DNA of 45,967 nucleotides from Bacteroidaceae bacterium (GCA_024698925.1 JAILQO010000071.1:1-45967); one strand, 5' to 3'. Positions 1 to 7,471 are shown, numbered from the stretch's first letter. Notes: generated from the sequence alone by a model not told the origin. Translations and numbers: made by a program.

Positions 1-1
1 T

Positions 2-997
2 CTCTGTAACTATCTGTATGGAGCCGTTTCTTATTCTCAGTTTATGAATGATCATATTCAGTATTTACTAGGAATAAACAGTATTTTCTCAAATTACAAT
101 GCCAACTCTGATTATAACAACTGGTCTGATGCTACAAATGGGGCTATGGGACAAATTACGCCTTATTTCTCAATAAAACTGATTTCGGGGGATTACAGTG
201 CTTTATTAGGGGCAAAATATTGTTTCGCAAAAGAAAGTAAGCCGTCATTAAATGCCAATCTTAGCCTGAAATACGCCAATACTATTCATAAGGTCCTCAT
301 TACGGCTGCAAGTCTTCATATGTATAATTATTATGAAAGTGCATTATTAAGATATTCTAAAATGTCTTGTCGTCAAGTATGCTTTGAATATGATTATAAT
401 AAATCTTGGCTTCGAGGACATTTTGCTGTATATTTGAAAGATGAAAAAGGAATAAACAGGATGGCTCCTATGATTGGCGAATATAAGAAAAATATATTTG
501 GTATTGAAGCATCCTTTGATGTTCAATTATTGAAAAATCTTTCTTGGACAATATCAAATTATTATTTGGATACCCGTTATTCGTTTCTTGAAAGTACATA
601 TAGAGGAGAGGATAAGGTTAATTATTTCATAAAAAGTTCTTTGAGCTATGAAAATCCAAAAACTTTAAATGTAGCATTGTCCGTCTGGGATAGACCAGGC
701 ACCTATTATACTCCTGTTGAAGACGCAATTTATAACTCAGAATACGATTACTACATTCCAGTGTATTCTCAGCATATCAATTCGTCTCAATTTAATCGGT
801 ATTTTAATGTCTGTGTCAATGTTTCAAAGACTGTTGGCCTTAGCTTTGGTAAGGCAATGTTTTTTTTAGGTATTACAAATTTGTTTAATTCAGATAATAA
901 CAGTGCTATATATTATAATGAAGATTACTCTAAGAGCTATATAATGAATTATATGCGTAGATCGCTTTTCCTTGGTTTCATAATACATTTCAAATAA
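2..997 (+). CDS. TonB-dependent outer-membrane receptor, C-terminal fragment (runs off the left edge)
   Basis: The frame is already open at base 2, so the start and the plug domain lie outside the window. About 331 residues are visible. They show alternating aromatic/polar beta-strand texture (YYxLDTRY, SLSYENPK, FNVCVNVSK), an 'FFLGITNLFNSDN' stretch typical of the last strands of SusC/TonB-dependent receptors, and a terminal strand ending FIIHFK. Such receptors import large ligands across the outer membrane using TonB energy; the ligand cannot be told from this part. The DNA is very AT-rich (16 G/C of 60 in bases 301–360), unlike the roughly 50% GC core genes to the right, which suggests horizontally acquired DNA. 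Another large outer-membrane barrel is the alternative. Confidence 0.6.
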   Translation, partial: LCNYLYGAVSYSQFMNDHIQYLLGINSIFSNYNANSDYNNWSDATNGAMGQITPYFSIKLISGDYSALLGAKYCFAKESKPSLNANLSLKYANTIHKVLITAASLHMYNYYESALLRYSKMSCRQVCFEYDYNKSWLRGHFAVYLKDEKGINRMAPMIGEYKKNIFGIEASFDVQLLKNLSWTISNYYLDTRYSFLESTYRGEDKVNYFIKSSLSYENPKTLNVALSVWDRPGTYYTPVEDAIYNSEYDYYIPVYSQHINSSQFNRYFNVCVNVSKTVGLSFGKAMFFLGITNLFNSDNNSAIYYNEDYSKSYIMNYMRRSLFLGFIIHFK

Positions 998-1006
998 GAG
1001 GGCTAA

Positions 1007-1153
1007 GCCTTCATTATTTATTATTTTGAATTATTATCATTATGTTACCTCGCCCGCCTTTTCAAGGAAATCAACGACTGGCAGATATGGGAGCGCCCCC
1101 GTCCACGACTAAAGCAAGGCGAGAGTCAAACGCCGAAGGCGGTATCGGAATAA
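1007..1153 (+). pseudogene. Possible 3' remnant of an unidentified gene
   Basis: From about base 1049 one frame reads like real protein (LARLFKEINDWQIWERPRPR, then LKQGESQTPKAVSE and a stop at 1151–1153). The text before it is low-complexity and has no start codon. The sequence is GC-richer than the receptor fragment beside it. I do not recognise the family; a tail of a mobilisation or regulatory gene left by a deletion is one possibility. It ends with a small palindrome, CGCC-GAA-GGCG (1131–1141), of the type seen in ribD further along. Confidence 0.25.
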
Positions 1154-1204
1154 CAGAATTATAACGTAAAAGTATAGCCAGAATTCCAAATATTCACAAA
1201 ACCC

Positions 1205-1267
1205 CTGAACATTTGTTCAGACTTTCACCTCGGCAGACACTTTTTTTGTCTTGTCGGGGCCTTTTTC
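1205..1267 (+). terminator. Inverted repeat and likely rho-independent terminator
   Basis: CTGAACA-TT-TGTTCAG (1205–1220) is a perfect 7-bp dyad. It is followed by a partly G·U-paired hairpin (about 1227–1259, arms CCTCGGCAG and CTTGTCGGGG) and a CCTTTTT run at 1260–1266. No intact gene ends just upstream, so this may be the terminator of the remnant ending at 1153. The remaining bases between 998 and 1411 show nothing else I can call. Confidence 0.35.
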
Positions 1268-1411
1268 GTGAGACTTTATGTAATTTTGTGGCTCAAAATG
1301 AATAAAGACAATAGAAAAAATGAAGGAAATTTGAAAAAAGTTATCGTTTTGCTTAGTTTTTCGGTTCGCTGAATCGTCCCTGTAGTGTATGACCGAGTAA
1401 AAAGTCTGTTT

Positions 1412-1681
1412 ATGACGAAAGAAGAATTTGAAAGCATATACCGTCAGCATTATGCCAAGATGTACCGTCTGGCAAGGACGATGCTCTATGATGCCGACGA
1501 AAGCAAGGATGTGGTGAGCGACATCTTCGCCCGATTATTGCGAGAAAGGCTACGAGTAGGCGCGTCAGCGGGAATGAAGTATCACCCCCAACGGGATCAC
1601 TTCTTAAAATCCGCAATATTCTGTATATCAGTTTCTTGCGGATTTTTCTATTTACATAATGCACCGCATTTGCACCACTAA
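1412..1681 (+). pseudogene. Truncated ECF (sigma-70 family) sigma factor
   Basis: The natural start is the ATG at 1412, giving MTKEEFESIYRQHYAKMYRL followed by AxxxLxDADESKDVVSDIFARLL, a clear ECF sigma region 2 with the acidic 'DAxDVVxDIF' helix. Homology ends at about base 1540: the next 45 codons are not sigma-like and region 4 (the −35-binding helix-turn-helix) is missing. Intact family members are about 160–190 aa; only about 43 residues here are recognisable. The break followed by unrelated sequence indicates deletion or insertion rather than a single frameshift. It is presumably inactive. Confidence 0.6.
1606..1646. repeat. Perfect 11-bp inverted repeat
   Basis: AAAATCCGCAA (1606–1616) and TTGCGGATTTT (1636–1646) are exact reverse complements with a 19-nt spacer, followed on the plus strand by a further T and pyrimidines. 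It lies in the non-homologous tail of the truncated sigma gene. It could be a terminator or the end of a lost element. TGCACC occurs twice shortly after, at about 1660–1677. Confidence 0.4.
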
Positions 1682-1763
1682 GCCATAACAACAAGGCTTT
1701 ACAAATCGCCCTAATTTCCAATAAATGGTTCATTAACACTTGTTAGAGTTGGTGAAGAAGTAA

Positions 1764-2321
1764 ATGAACATGAAAAACCGAACCGTCATATCACTTTTGA
1801 TTGCCGCCCTCGCATTCGCCTCTTGCGGCAGCGACGAACCAAGATATGCCGACCCGGAGGCACACGAAAAGACCGTGAAACTGAATGAGCAGTACGGGCC
1901 GCTCATGGTTGGCACATGGCACTACGAGAACATCAGCGACACGCAGCGTTATTTCGAGCGCCTCACCTTCCAGACCGACGGCACACTGTCGGGTATGCGC
2001 AAATGGCAAACCCGCAAGCTCGTCACCATCGACGGGGAGCAACGCTACACCGATTGGGAGAATGTGGAGCCTTTGGAAGGAACCTTCTCAGGTACATGGA
2101 AACTGAGTTACTACAGCCCGGAAGGGGAAAATGGCGAGAAGCGCAACTGCCTGTTTCTGAATGCCCACTATGAGGGTGCAAATAGCGGACACATGGCCTA
2201 TTCCAATATCGCCACCTTCGACTACGCCGACGAAAGGACGCTTCGATTCGAAGGATTTTACTTCAAAGACAAGGAAGGATGGATTACCTTCCTTCGTGGC
2301 GAGGCAGAACCGGGATTTTGA
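1764..2321 (+). CDS. Lipocalin-like lipoprotein
   Basis: A 185-residue protein with a lipoprotein signal: MNMKNRTVISLLIAALAFAS followed by the lipobox Cys (FAS-C) and an acidic SDEP stretch consistent with export in Bacteroidetes. The mature part has a GTW motif (LMVGTWHYEN), a GTLSG turn, a second 'GTFSGTWKL' and a closing beta strand, the pattern of small lipocalin-like beta-barrel lipoproteins. Its ligand is unknown. An ATG at 1770 (MKNRT) is an equally good start. It sits between two truncated sigma-factor genes and looks intact, so it may be a surviving cargo gene. Confidence is high for a lipoprotein and moderate for the fold. Confidence 0.65.
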   Translation: MNMKNRTVISLLIAALAFASCGSDEPRYADPEAHEKTVKLNEQYGPLMVGTWHYENISDTQRYFERLTFQTDGTLSGMRKWQTRKLVTIDGEQRYTDWENVEPLEGTFSGTWKLSYYSPEGENGEKRNCLFLNAHYEGANSGHMAYSNIATFDYADERTLRFEGFYFKDKEGWITFLRGEAEPGF

Positions 2322-2420
2322 AAGAAACAACTAAGAGCGATTAAGGTTTTCTGACACAGAAACAAAGACATTTTCATTTTTCAACTTAACTTTTCACGTT
2401 GACATTCGCTTATATAGCAG

Positions 2421-2654
2421 ATGACGCTAGAAGAGTTTGAACATATTGCCCCTGCGCTCCGTGAGTTGATGCTCTCGGTTGGACGCAGTTTCTTCGGTAA
2501 TGACGATGATGCCGAGGATGTTGCACAGGAGGGGTTGGTGGCTCTTCTTAGGTTCATTGACAGGATGGAGTCTGGCATCCGTCATGATGCTCTTGCCATT
2601 AGGGTGGCTAAGCATTGTTGCATGGACATGGTGAGGAAGCGAAAGTCCAGTTAA
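2421..2654 (+). pseudogene. ECF-type sigma factor cut after region 2
   Basis: MTLEEFEHIAPALRELMLSV, then GNDDDAEDVAQEGLVALL and RVAKHCCMDMVRKRKSS, matches ECF region 2 (the DAEDVAQE helix, then the 'A…D..RKRK' −10 recognition helix). The ORF stops at residue 77, where region 4 should follow. Its stop overlaps by 4 nt the stop of the oppositely oriented DUF2971 gene, so the 3' half appears to have been replaced by that gene. It is not a frameshift copy of the sigma fragment at 1412, because the sequences differ throughout. Confidence 0.6.
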
Positions 2655-3550
2655 TAATTTCTATATGGTACTTGCGACTTCCTGATAATATTCTCTACTG
2701 TAATTCCTTTTTGACGTAATTCCGTTTCAAGGATTGACTTGACAGAAAGAAAATCAACGCATGGTCCAATAGTGATATATCTCAAGTTGGCCAATGGAAC
2801 CTCTTTTTCTATATAAGCAATGATATGCCCACGATTATTAGTCCGGAATTTTACTTTCGACAAATCTTTTTCGAATTCAATAAAACGAGCTTCTTTTTCA
2901 AATTCATAAGCCCTGTCTTTGATTCTGGCTCCAAATACAACAAGGATTGTGGCAAGCCATCTAATTTTTTCATGAAAAGGGACAGTTTGTTGTCCTTGTG
3001 TAGCCTCTATGTATTTATCTAACATGTGGTGGATATGTGCAATTAATGACGCAGAGTATTCTCCATATTCAATGTCATGTGTATTGAGATTGTCAAATAG
3101 GACAAGCTTTTCTCTTATTATTTGAGTGACATCTTTAACCTTATCACTAATTTTTAATTTATAATTCCAAAAACAAATACTTACGCCTGTACCATTTCCA
3201 CCGTACATATTCCATAAAGGCAAAGAATCCCCTTCATGTGAGAATGAAAGAATATAAGGCAATTGTTGTTGTTCATATTATGCATTAATTAGTTGTTCCT
3301 TCCAACCAGATTCTGGTCGCGTATCTTCCTTCCATAGTGATGAAATCATGTGTTTAGGGTCAATGAGTTGAGCAGCTTCATAGTCTTGTATGATCTCTTT
3401 CAAAACATCATATCCATACAAGAATTCCTGAGGATCATTCATCGCAAAGATACTACTTGCCCAAAAGGTCATTTTGTCATCCTTAATACCTTCTATTATC
3501 TTCTGAAGGCATTCAAGAGATGTGTAATGAAAAAGTAGCCGGGAATCCAT
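2651..3550 (-). pseudogene. DUF2971 family protein interrupted by one in-frame stop
   Basis: Read as one frame from the ATG at 3550, this is about 299 residues with the DUF2971 pattern: LFHYTS near the N-terminus, then FWASSIFAMNDPQEF, then PYILSFSHEGDSLPLWNMYG with GTGVSICF, then KFRTNNRGHIIAYIE and YITIGPCVD. A single TAA at 3278–3280 splits it after residue 90. The flanking residues are EQLINA and YEQQQLPYILSFS, so the frame is kept on both sides and homology resumes at once. No good start follows the stop (only TTG at 3262). The function of DUF2971 is not established; members often occur in variable accessory regions. It could be a recent nonsense mutation, a sequencing error, or two half-proteins. 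Confidence 0.65.
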
Positions 3551-3613
3551 TGCTAAGTTCTCGTGCCTATAGCCACCCCGATTCAGCGGTTAGTAAGTTA
3601 GGTAAATGAAAGA

Positions 3614-3691
3614 CGTGGGTGCTCTACTCGCTTATCCCACATCCAGGCTCTCGCTTTGCCTCGTCCAGGATAAGCAACTCGATAGCCCACG
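3614..3691. repeat. Imperfect 24-bp inverted repeat (long hairpin)
   Basis: 3614–3637 and 3668–3691 pair as reverse complements at 18 of 24 positions, with unbroken blocks at the outer end (GTGGG) and inner end (GCTTATCC), around a 30-nt centre. A further small palindrome, TCACTTT-A-AAAGTGA, lies at 3715–3729. No gene is convincing on either strand between 3551 and 4059. The structure could be a transposon end pair, a small non-autonomous element or a folded RNA. Confidence 0.45.
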
Positions 3692-3928
3692 CCGCGTGAT
3701 ATTGTATAATCTGTTCACTTTAAAAGTGAGCAGGGTACAATACACCCAATGTGGACGTTCTTGTTGCGTTCTCTTCTGGACAGGAATTTGCGAGATTCGG
3801 ATGTCGAAGATAACGTTCGAAAACTTCCTTTTTTCAATAAAATTTGACCCTCTAACCATTAATAGGCTATCGGAGTCGCTGCGAATGTAGCGATTAATCT
3901 GATTCACACAAAGAAAAACTCGAAAAAG

Positions 3929-3960
3929 TTTGGAAGAATCAAAGAAAATGTGTTCCTTTG
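3929..3960 (+). promoter_or_regulatory. Bacteroidetes-type promoter with no gene behind it
   Basis: TTTG at 3929–3932, exactly 20 nt, then TTCCTTTG at 3953–3960. This is one mismatch from the TTTG–N19-21–TAnnTTTG consensus. Downstream on the plus strand there is no ORF longer than a few codons, only hairpins, so it may drive a non-coding RNA. Confidence 0.4.
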
Positions 3961-3963
3961 CAC

Positions 3964-4075
3964 CGTCAGAATGTCGTCAGAGGGCGCGAACAATTTGCTT
4001 TCATAGCAATATTCAAGCTGGACCTTTCTGACCACCATATGAGGACATAGCCCACAAGGTTATGTCCTCAGTCTT
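3964..4075 (+). ncRNA. Candidate small RNA
   Basis: It would start a few bases after the promoter box ending at 3960. The segment has a closing stem GTCAGAA (3965–3971) with TTCTGAC (4026–4032), a nested TTGCT/AGCAA stem (3995–3999 with 4005–4009), and a perfect 10-bp hairpin TGAGGACATA/TATGTCCTCA (4040–4049 with 4061–4070), followed by a pyrimidine-rich GTCTTTCTATC. The lack of a strong U-run weakens the terminator. No RNA family is recognised. The alternative is that the 10-bp hairpin only terminates the minus-strand fragment that ends at 4060. Confidence 0.3.
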
Positions 4076-4209
4076 TCTATCACATCGTTAATGATTCGTT
4101 TGATAATCTCCTTGTCAGGTGCGGTAAAGGCTTCTGATTTCACTACTACAGCCTTGCTGTTATGAACCACATAGCACTCGTCAAGACAACCTTGGGTAAA
4201 ACTTGTTAC
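4060..4209 (-). pseudogene. Unidentified gene fragment downstream of the SpoU methyltransferase
   Basis: An open minus-strand frame of about 49 codons reads like protein (FTQGCLDECYVVHNSKAVVV, then KSEAFTAPDKEIIKRIINDV and IERLRT, stop at 4060–4062). It begins directly after an in-frame stop, with no ATG and only internal GTG codons. Its end coincides with the 10-bp hairpin at 4040–4070. It is probably the 3' remnant of a gene whose front was lost when the methyltransferase became its neighbour. Family not recognised. Confidence 0.3.
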
Positions 4210-4216
4210 TATTTAC

Positions 4217-4993
4217 TCACTGGACGCTACGCTGACGCACAGCCTCGTAGAGGAGGATGGCAGCGGAAACACTGACGTTGAGGGAGTCCAGGCGACCAAG
4301 CATGGGGATGCGGATATGGGCATCGGCGGCTTCACGCCACACGTTGGTGAGCCCTGTGGCCTCCGTACCCATGACGATAGCGGTGGGAACGGTCATATCG
4401 GTATCGTAGTAGAGCTCAGAATCCTGTAGCTGGGCCGTTAGGATCTGCACACCATGTGCCTTCAAGAAGGCTATACACTCCTCGCTACTGCACACCGCCG
4501 TAGGCACCGTGAAACAAGCCCCGATGGAGGCGCGAATGAGGTTGGGATTGTAGAGGTCAGTCAGCGGGTCACAGATGATAACGCCATCAGCACCACCAGC
4601 ATCGGCTGAGCGCAATACAGCACCCAGATTACCGGGCTTCTCTACACGTTCAAGGACGATATATAAAGGACTTGAGGAGGGATGGAGGGTCTGGAGGGTG
4701 TGCTCCTTGGCGCGCATGATGGCGACGATGCCCTCTGTGCTGCCACGATAAGCAATGCGCTCATAGACGTGGGAAGAGACTGTATAAGACTCGCCCACGG
4801 CCACTCCCGTCAGGAAAGGGGGCTCAGTTTCCAACGCAAAAATGCTTTCCACCTCATAGCCTGCGGCGATGCAATGTTCTAATTCACGCCGCCCCTCGAC
4901 AACGAAGAGGCCGGAACGGCGACGTTCTGACGATTTCTGCTGCAAGGCGAGCAACTGCTTGATCTTAGGGTTCTGCGTACTAGTGAGGTGCAT
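4217..4993 (-). CDS. TrmH/SpoU family RNA 2'-O-ribose methyltransferase
   Basis: The 258-residue length is normal for the family. Residues 1–95 form the substrate-binding domain (LTSTQNPKIKQLLALQ at the start, FVVEGRRELEHC). The rest is the SPOUT knot with all three SpoU motifs: motif 1 VEKPGNLGAVLRSADAGG (residues 117–134, N122 and R128), motif 2 IVMGTEATGL (206–215) and motif 3 IPMLGRLDSLNVSVSAAILL (229–248). It transfers methyl from SAM to a ribose 2'-OH of rRNA or tRNA; the exact nucleotide cannot be told from sequence, so no symbol is given. It follows the two glycosyltransferases on the same strand and is separated from GT2 by a repeat block (4994–5062). Confidence 0.9.
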   Translation of the reverse strand: MHLTSTQNPKIKQLLALQQKSSERRRSGLFVVEGRRELEHCIAAGYEVESIFALETEPPFLTGVAVGESYTVSSHVYERIAYRGSTEGIVAIMRAKEHTLQTLHPSSSPLYIVLERVEKPGNLGAVLRSADAGGADGVIICDPLTDLYNPNLIRASIGACFTVPTAVCSSEECIAFLKAHGVQILTAQLQDSELYYDTDMTVPTAIVMGTEATGLTNVWREAADAHIRIPMLGRLDSLNVSVSAAILLYEAVRQRSVQ

Positions 4994-5062
4994 GGGGAAT
5001 GACGAATGATGAATGACGAATTACGAATGATGAATAAAAATACCCATTAGGCCAAGAGGCCC
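4994..5062. repeat. Intergenic composite repeat (minisatellite plus palindrome)
   Basis: 4994–5040 is built from near-identical units of about 9–11 nt (GAATGACGAAT, GATGAATGACG). It abuts TACCCATTAGGCCAAGAGG (from 5041; the element runs to 5062), which is identical over 22 nt to the element at 5960–5981. On the minus strand the core reads GGCCTCTTGGCCTAATGGG, with GGCC-TCTT-GGCC able to fold. It fills the gap between the GT2 stop and the methyltransferase start. Confidence 0.6.
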
Positions 5063-5074
5063 TATGGAGCCCAT

Positions 5075-5860
5075 CTATCGTTTTATGATGGCGCGGACGA
5101 TGAACCAGAGGTGGGCGAGTATAGCACGGAACCAACCGTAATGGTGGGCCATTAGCCGCAGGCGCTCGAAGAGGGAACGACGCTTATTGCGTGTAGTCAT
5201 GCCCTCGGACAGATAGTCCGTGAGGATGAGTTGGGTGTTATGCAGCGCCAACCCACGGCGTTCGGCACGACGCATAATACGGATACACCAATCGTAATCG
5301 GCCGAGAAACGATAGGCAAGATTATATGGTTCGGCGCGCGCTATATCTGCGCGGACGTAGAAGCTCTGATGACAAACCAGCATCCCCCTGAGGAAACTGC
5401 GCGATGTGAGACGCAGAGGGGCCTGCAGACGACGATGGCGCAGGAATGCGCCTGCATCATCCACGAGGTCTGTCTCGCCATAAAGCACAGCCGGACGGCG
5501 GTTGGGGTTGTAACGCGCCTCCACTTGCGCGGCCACTTTGGCCAACACCTCATCATCATGGAAACAGTCACCTGCGTTCAGAAAGATGATATAGTCGCCT
5601 TTGGCCTGCTGAATAGCCTTGTTCATGGCATCATAGAGGCCCTGATCCGGCTCACGTACAAGCGTGATGGCGTGTGGACGTTCCTGATCTGTATTCTGCT
5701 CCACATAACGATGAATCTCTGCCATCGTAGAATCCGTAGAGCAACCGTCCACGATGAGATGCTCGATGGCATCGTAGCTTTGGGCTGCTACGCTATGGAG
5801 CGTACGGGCAATGGTTGTTCCTGCATTATAGGTAACGGTGGCAATGGTGAAGCGAAGCAT
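5075..5860 (-). CDS. Family 2 glycosyltransferase
   Basis: 261 residues with a GT-A fold: FTIATVTYNAG at the N-terminus, HLIVDGCSTDST (nucleotide-binding loop, about residue 36), EPDQGLYDAMNKAI, then GDYIIFLNAGD in the place of the metal-binding DxD (about residues 89–98), and FSADYDWCIRI near the acceptor site. It probably transfers a sugar from a nucleotide donor to a surface polysaccharide or LPS; donor and acceptor are unknown. No membrane anchor is evident beyond a hydrophobic C-terminal helix (LAHLWFIVRAIIKR). It is downstream of a GT4 gene with a repeat-filled gap of 98 nt, probably one operon. Confidence 0.88.
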   Translation of the reverse strand: MLRFTIATVTYNAGTTIARTLHSVAAQSYDAIEHLIVDGCSTDSTMAEIHRYVEQNTDQERPHAITLVREPDQGLYDAMNKAIQQAKGDYIIFLNAGDCFHDDEVLAKVAAQVEARYNPNRRPAVLYGETDLVDDAGAFLRHRRLQAPLRLTSRSFLRGMLVCHQSFYVRADIARAEPYNLAYRFSADYDWCIRIMRRAERRGLALHNTQLILTDYLSEGMTTRNKRRSLFERLRLMAHHYGWFRAILAHLWFIVRAIIKR

Positions 5861-5981
5861 ATTGAATGAGGAATGATGAATGACGAATGATGAATTATGG
5901 AGAATTGAGGCCTCTCCCCTGCCCTCCCCGTGGGGGAGGGAGATTGGAGGATTGAAATTTACCCATTAGGCCAAGAGGCCC
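5861..5981. repeat. Second intergenic composite repeat, entering the GT4 3' end
   Basis: Read on the minus strand from the GT4 end: the 22-nt palindrome element (5981–5960), then a GC-rich hairpin CCCTCCCC-GTG-GGGGAGGG (5922–5929 with 5933–5940), then AT-rich units of about 10 nt (GATGAATGACG, GAATGATGAAT) up to the GT2 start. The palindrome lies inside the GT4 coding sequence and supplies its last residues (GASWPNG) and stop. The hairpin may attenuate transcription between the two glycosyltransferases. Confidence 0.6.
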
Positions 5982-7239
5982 CATGAGACTCATGTTTATT
6001 ATTGATTAAGCGATGATAAAGGTCCTTGTATTGCTGCACAACAGATGCCTCGCCCCACGAGGCTTCGGCCTTAGCTGCGGCTGCGGTGGCAAGACGGTCA
6101 TGGTGATCCAGGACGTAGCGTATGCCAGCAGCAAGGTCCTCGGCATCGCGATAGCGTGCGACATAACCGTTCTGCTGGTGGTCAATCATCTCCGGAATGC
6201 CCCCAATATGGAAACCGACACAAGGCGTAGCCGTTGCCATCGCTTCCATGATAGTATTGGGAAGATTCTCCTCCAGAGATGGAGTGACAAAGAGATCTAC
6301 AGCCTGATAGAGCGCTGCCATCTCTGCCGCGCCGGCAACATAACCTAATGATATGACAGGGAAAGGAAGGTAGCGGCTGATACGCTCTGCCAATTGTCCG
6401 ACAACGACGAGCGTCAGCTGTCCCTGCAGCGTCTGCAGGGATGGTGAGGACAAAGCCTGAATCAGATAGTCCAGTCCCTTACGCTCGTTGGTGACTTTCT
6501 GACAGGCAAAGAGCAAGAGGCGGCCCTCGGCAGGAAGGCCATGATGGCGACGTGCCTCAGCCTGCGAGGCCGGATGGAAAAGCGAGTTGGGGAAGGTATT
6601 GGGAATCTGGAGAACCTCATGGTTACGCAACAAGGCACTCTGCTGCGCCTCGGCCTGCAGCCACTGACTACAGGCCACGAAGGTGACTTTCCCACGCGCA
6701 TAGGCGCGCGCCTTATGATTATAGGTCTTCCACGAAAGATCGTGGGGTGCAGGGTGCAGCAACTGCGGACAATCATGACAATGTGTATGGAAGTGACGGC
6801 AGTCACGCGCATGATGACAGATGGCTGTACAAGGCCACATATCGTGCATCGTCCAGACAATCGCTTTGCCACTAGCCAGAATACGACCTATCTGCGACAC
6901 CGAGAGCAGTCCCTGATTGGCCCAATGCAAATGGATAACATCTGCCTCGCGGAATGCGGGTAGCTGCGTGATATCCACACCAGCCTGTGCCACATCCACA
7001 GCCCACAGGCCCTCGCGACGGAAGCCATTGGCGGCCCACACGCGGAAACGCTCCCACAGGAAAGCCATTTTCAGGCGGAAACGCTGACGCAAGACAAGCG
7101 TCGAAGGCCGACAGTCCTGCGCATCGCGCACCAACATCTGTGCCTCTACTCCATGACGGTTGAGGGCATCCGTGAGACGTGCGGCAGCAATGGCGGCACC
7201 GCCTGTTCGTTCGCTGGTATTGACGATAAGAACTCGCAT
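5959..7239 (-). CDS. Family 4 (GT-B) glycosyltransferase
   Basis: 426 residues. The N-terminal Rossmann half starts MRVLIVNTSERTGGAAIAAA (glycine-rich acceptor-side loop), followed by DVIHLHWANQGLLS and WTMHDMWPCTAICHHARDCR with a Cys/His-rich stretch (HFHTHCHDCPQL) common in this subgroup. The C-terminal half has the GT4 signature VDLFVTPSLEENLPNTIMEA followed by MATATPCVGFHIGGIPE, with the E-x7-E pair that binds the donor phosphate and ribose. It is probably involved in capsule or LPS synthesis. The last seven residues, GASWPNG, come from an inserted palindromic repeat, so the ancestral C-terminus was probably different. Its promoter box ends 8 nt before the ATG. Confidence 0.9.
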   Translation of the reverse strand: MRVLIVNTSERTGGAAIAAARLTDALNRHGVEAQMLVRDAQDCRPSTLVLRQRFRLKMAFLWERFRVWAANGFRREGLWAVDVAQAGVDITQLPAFREADVIHLHWANQGLLSVSQIGRILASGKAIVWTMHDMWPCTAICHHARDCRHFHTHCHDCPQLLHPAPHDLSWKTYNHKARAYARGKVTFVACSQWLQAEAQQSALLRNHEVLQIPNTFPNSLFHPASQAEARRHHGLPAEGRLLLFACQKVTNERKGLDYLIQALSSPSLQTLQGQLTLVVVGQLAERISRYLPFPVISLGYVAGAAEMAALYQAVDLFVTPSLEENLPNTIMEAMATATPCVGFHIGGIPEMIDHQQNGYVARYRDAEDLAAGIRYVLDHHDRLATAAAAKAEASWGEASVVQQYKDLYHRLINNKHESHGASWPNG

Positions 7240-7247
7240 TTCCGCTG

Positions 7248-7255
7248 CAAAAGTA
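7248..7255 (-). promoter_or_regulatory. −7 box of the GT4–GT2–methyltransferase operon
   Basis: On the minus strand TACTTTTG lies 8 nt ahead of the GT4 ATG (7239), leaving a leader of only a few bases. Upstream, 7262–7290 is an AT-rich run of TGGAAAATGAAAAATG-like units resembling the repeats elsewhere. No good −33 TTTG is seen at the expected spacing. Confidence 0.5.
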
Positions 7256-7329
7256 CTGAAAAAGTAAAAAATGGAAAATGAAAAATGAAATTTTTATTGC
7301 GAAAGAAGAAAAAGTACAAACTTTTTGTG

Positions 7330-7337
7330 TACCTTTG
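7330..7337 (+). promoter_or_regulatory. −7 box for tRNA-Leu (and perhaps the fucosidase)
   Basis: TACCTTTG, an exact TAnnTTTG match, lies 13 nt before the mature 5' end of the tRNA. A −33 TTTG is not obvious. No terminator separates the tRNA from the fucosidase ATG 35 nt on, so the transcript may continue into it. Confidence 0.55.
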
Positions 7338-7350
7338 CGCCGCAATCCAC

Positions 7351-7436
7351 GCCCAGATGGTGGAATTGGTAGACACGAGGGACTTAAAATCCCTTGGCCA
7401 GTGATGGCCGTACGGGTTCGATTCCCGTTCCGGGCA
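7351..7436 (+). tRNA. tRNA-Leu (UAA)
   Basis: 86 nt with the long variable arm of a class II tRNA. The anticodon loop, inside the stem GAGGGA/TCCCTT, carries TAA. The D-arm has GGAATTGGTAGACAC and the T-loop GGGTTCGATTCCC. The acceptor stem GCCCAGA/TCCGGGC pairs except for A5 against C68. Discriminator A is at 7436; CCA is not encoded. Confidence 0.95.
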
Positions 7437-7471
7437 CATTTCCTATAAACACTTAGCAACTGACTAATTTC

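Noticed and set aside
3614..3691. Integron attC site
   Set aside because: The hairpin lacks the RYYYAAC/GTTRRRY core sites and there is no integrase or cassette array.
3606..3907. ORFs of about 90 codons on both strands
   Set aside because: Both overlap the inverted repeats, show no protein-like pattern or ribosome-binding site, and exclude each other.
7437..7471. Integration site of a mobile element at the tRNA-Leu 3' end
   Set aside because: No integrase is nearby and no second copy of the tRNA 3' end was found by eye in the window.
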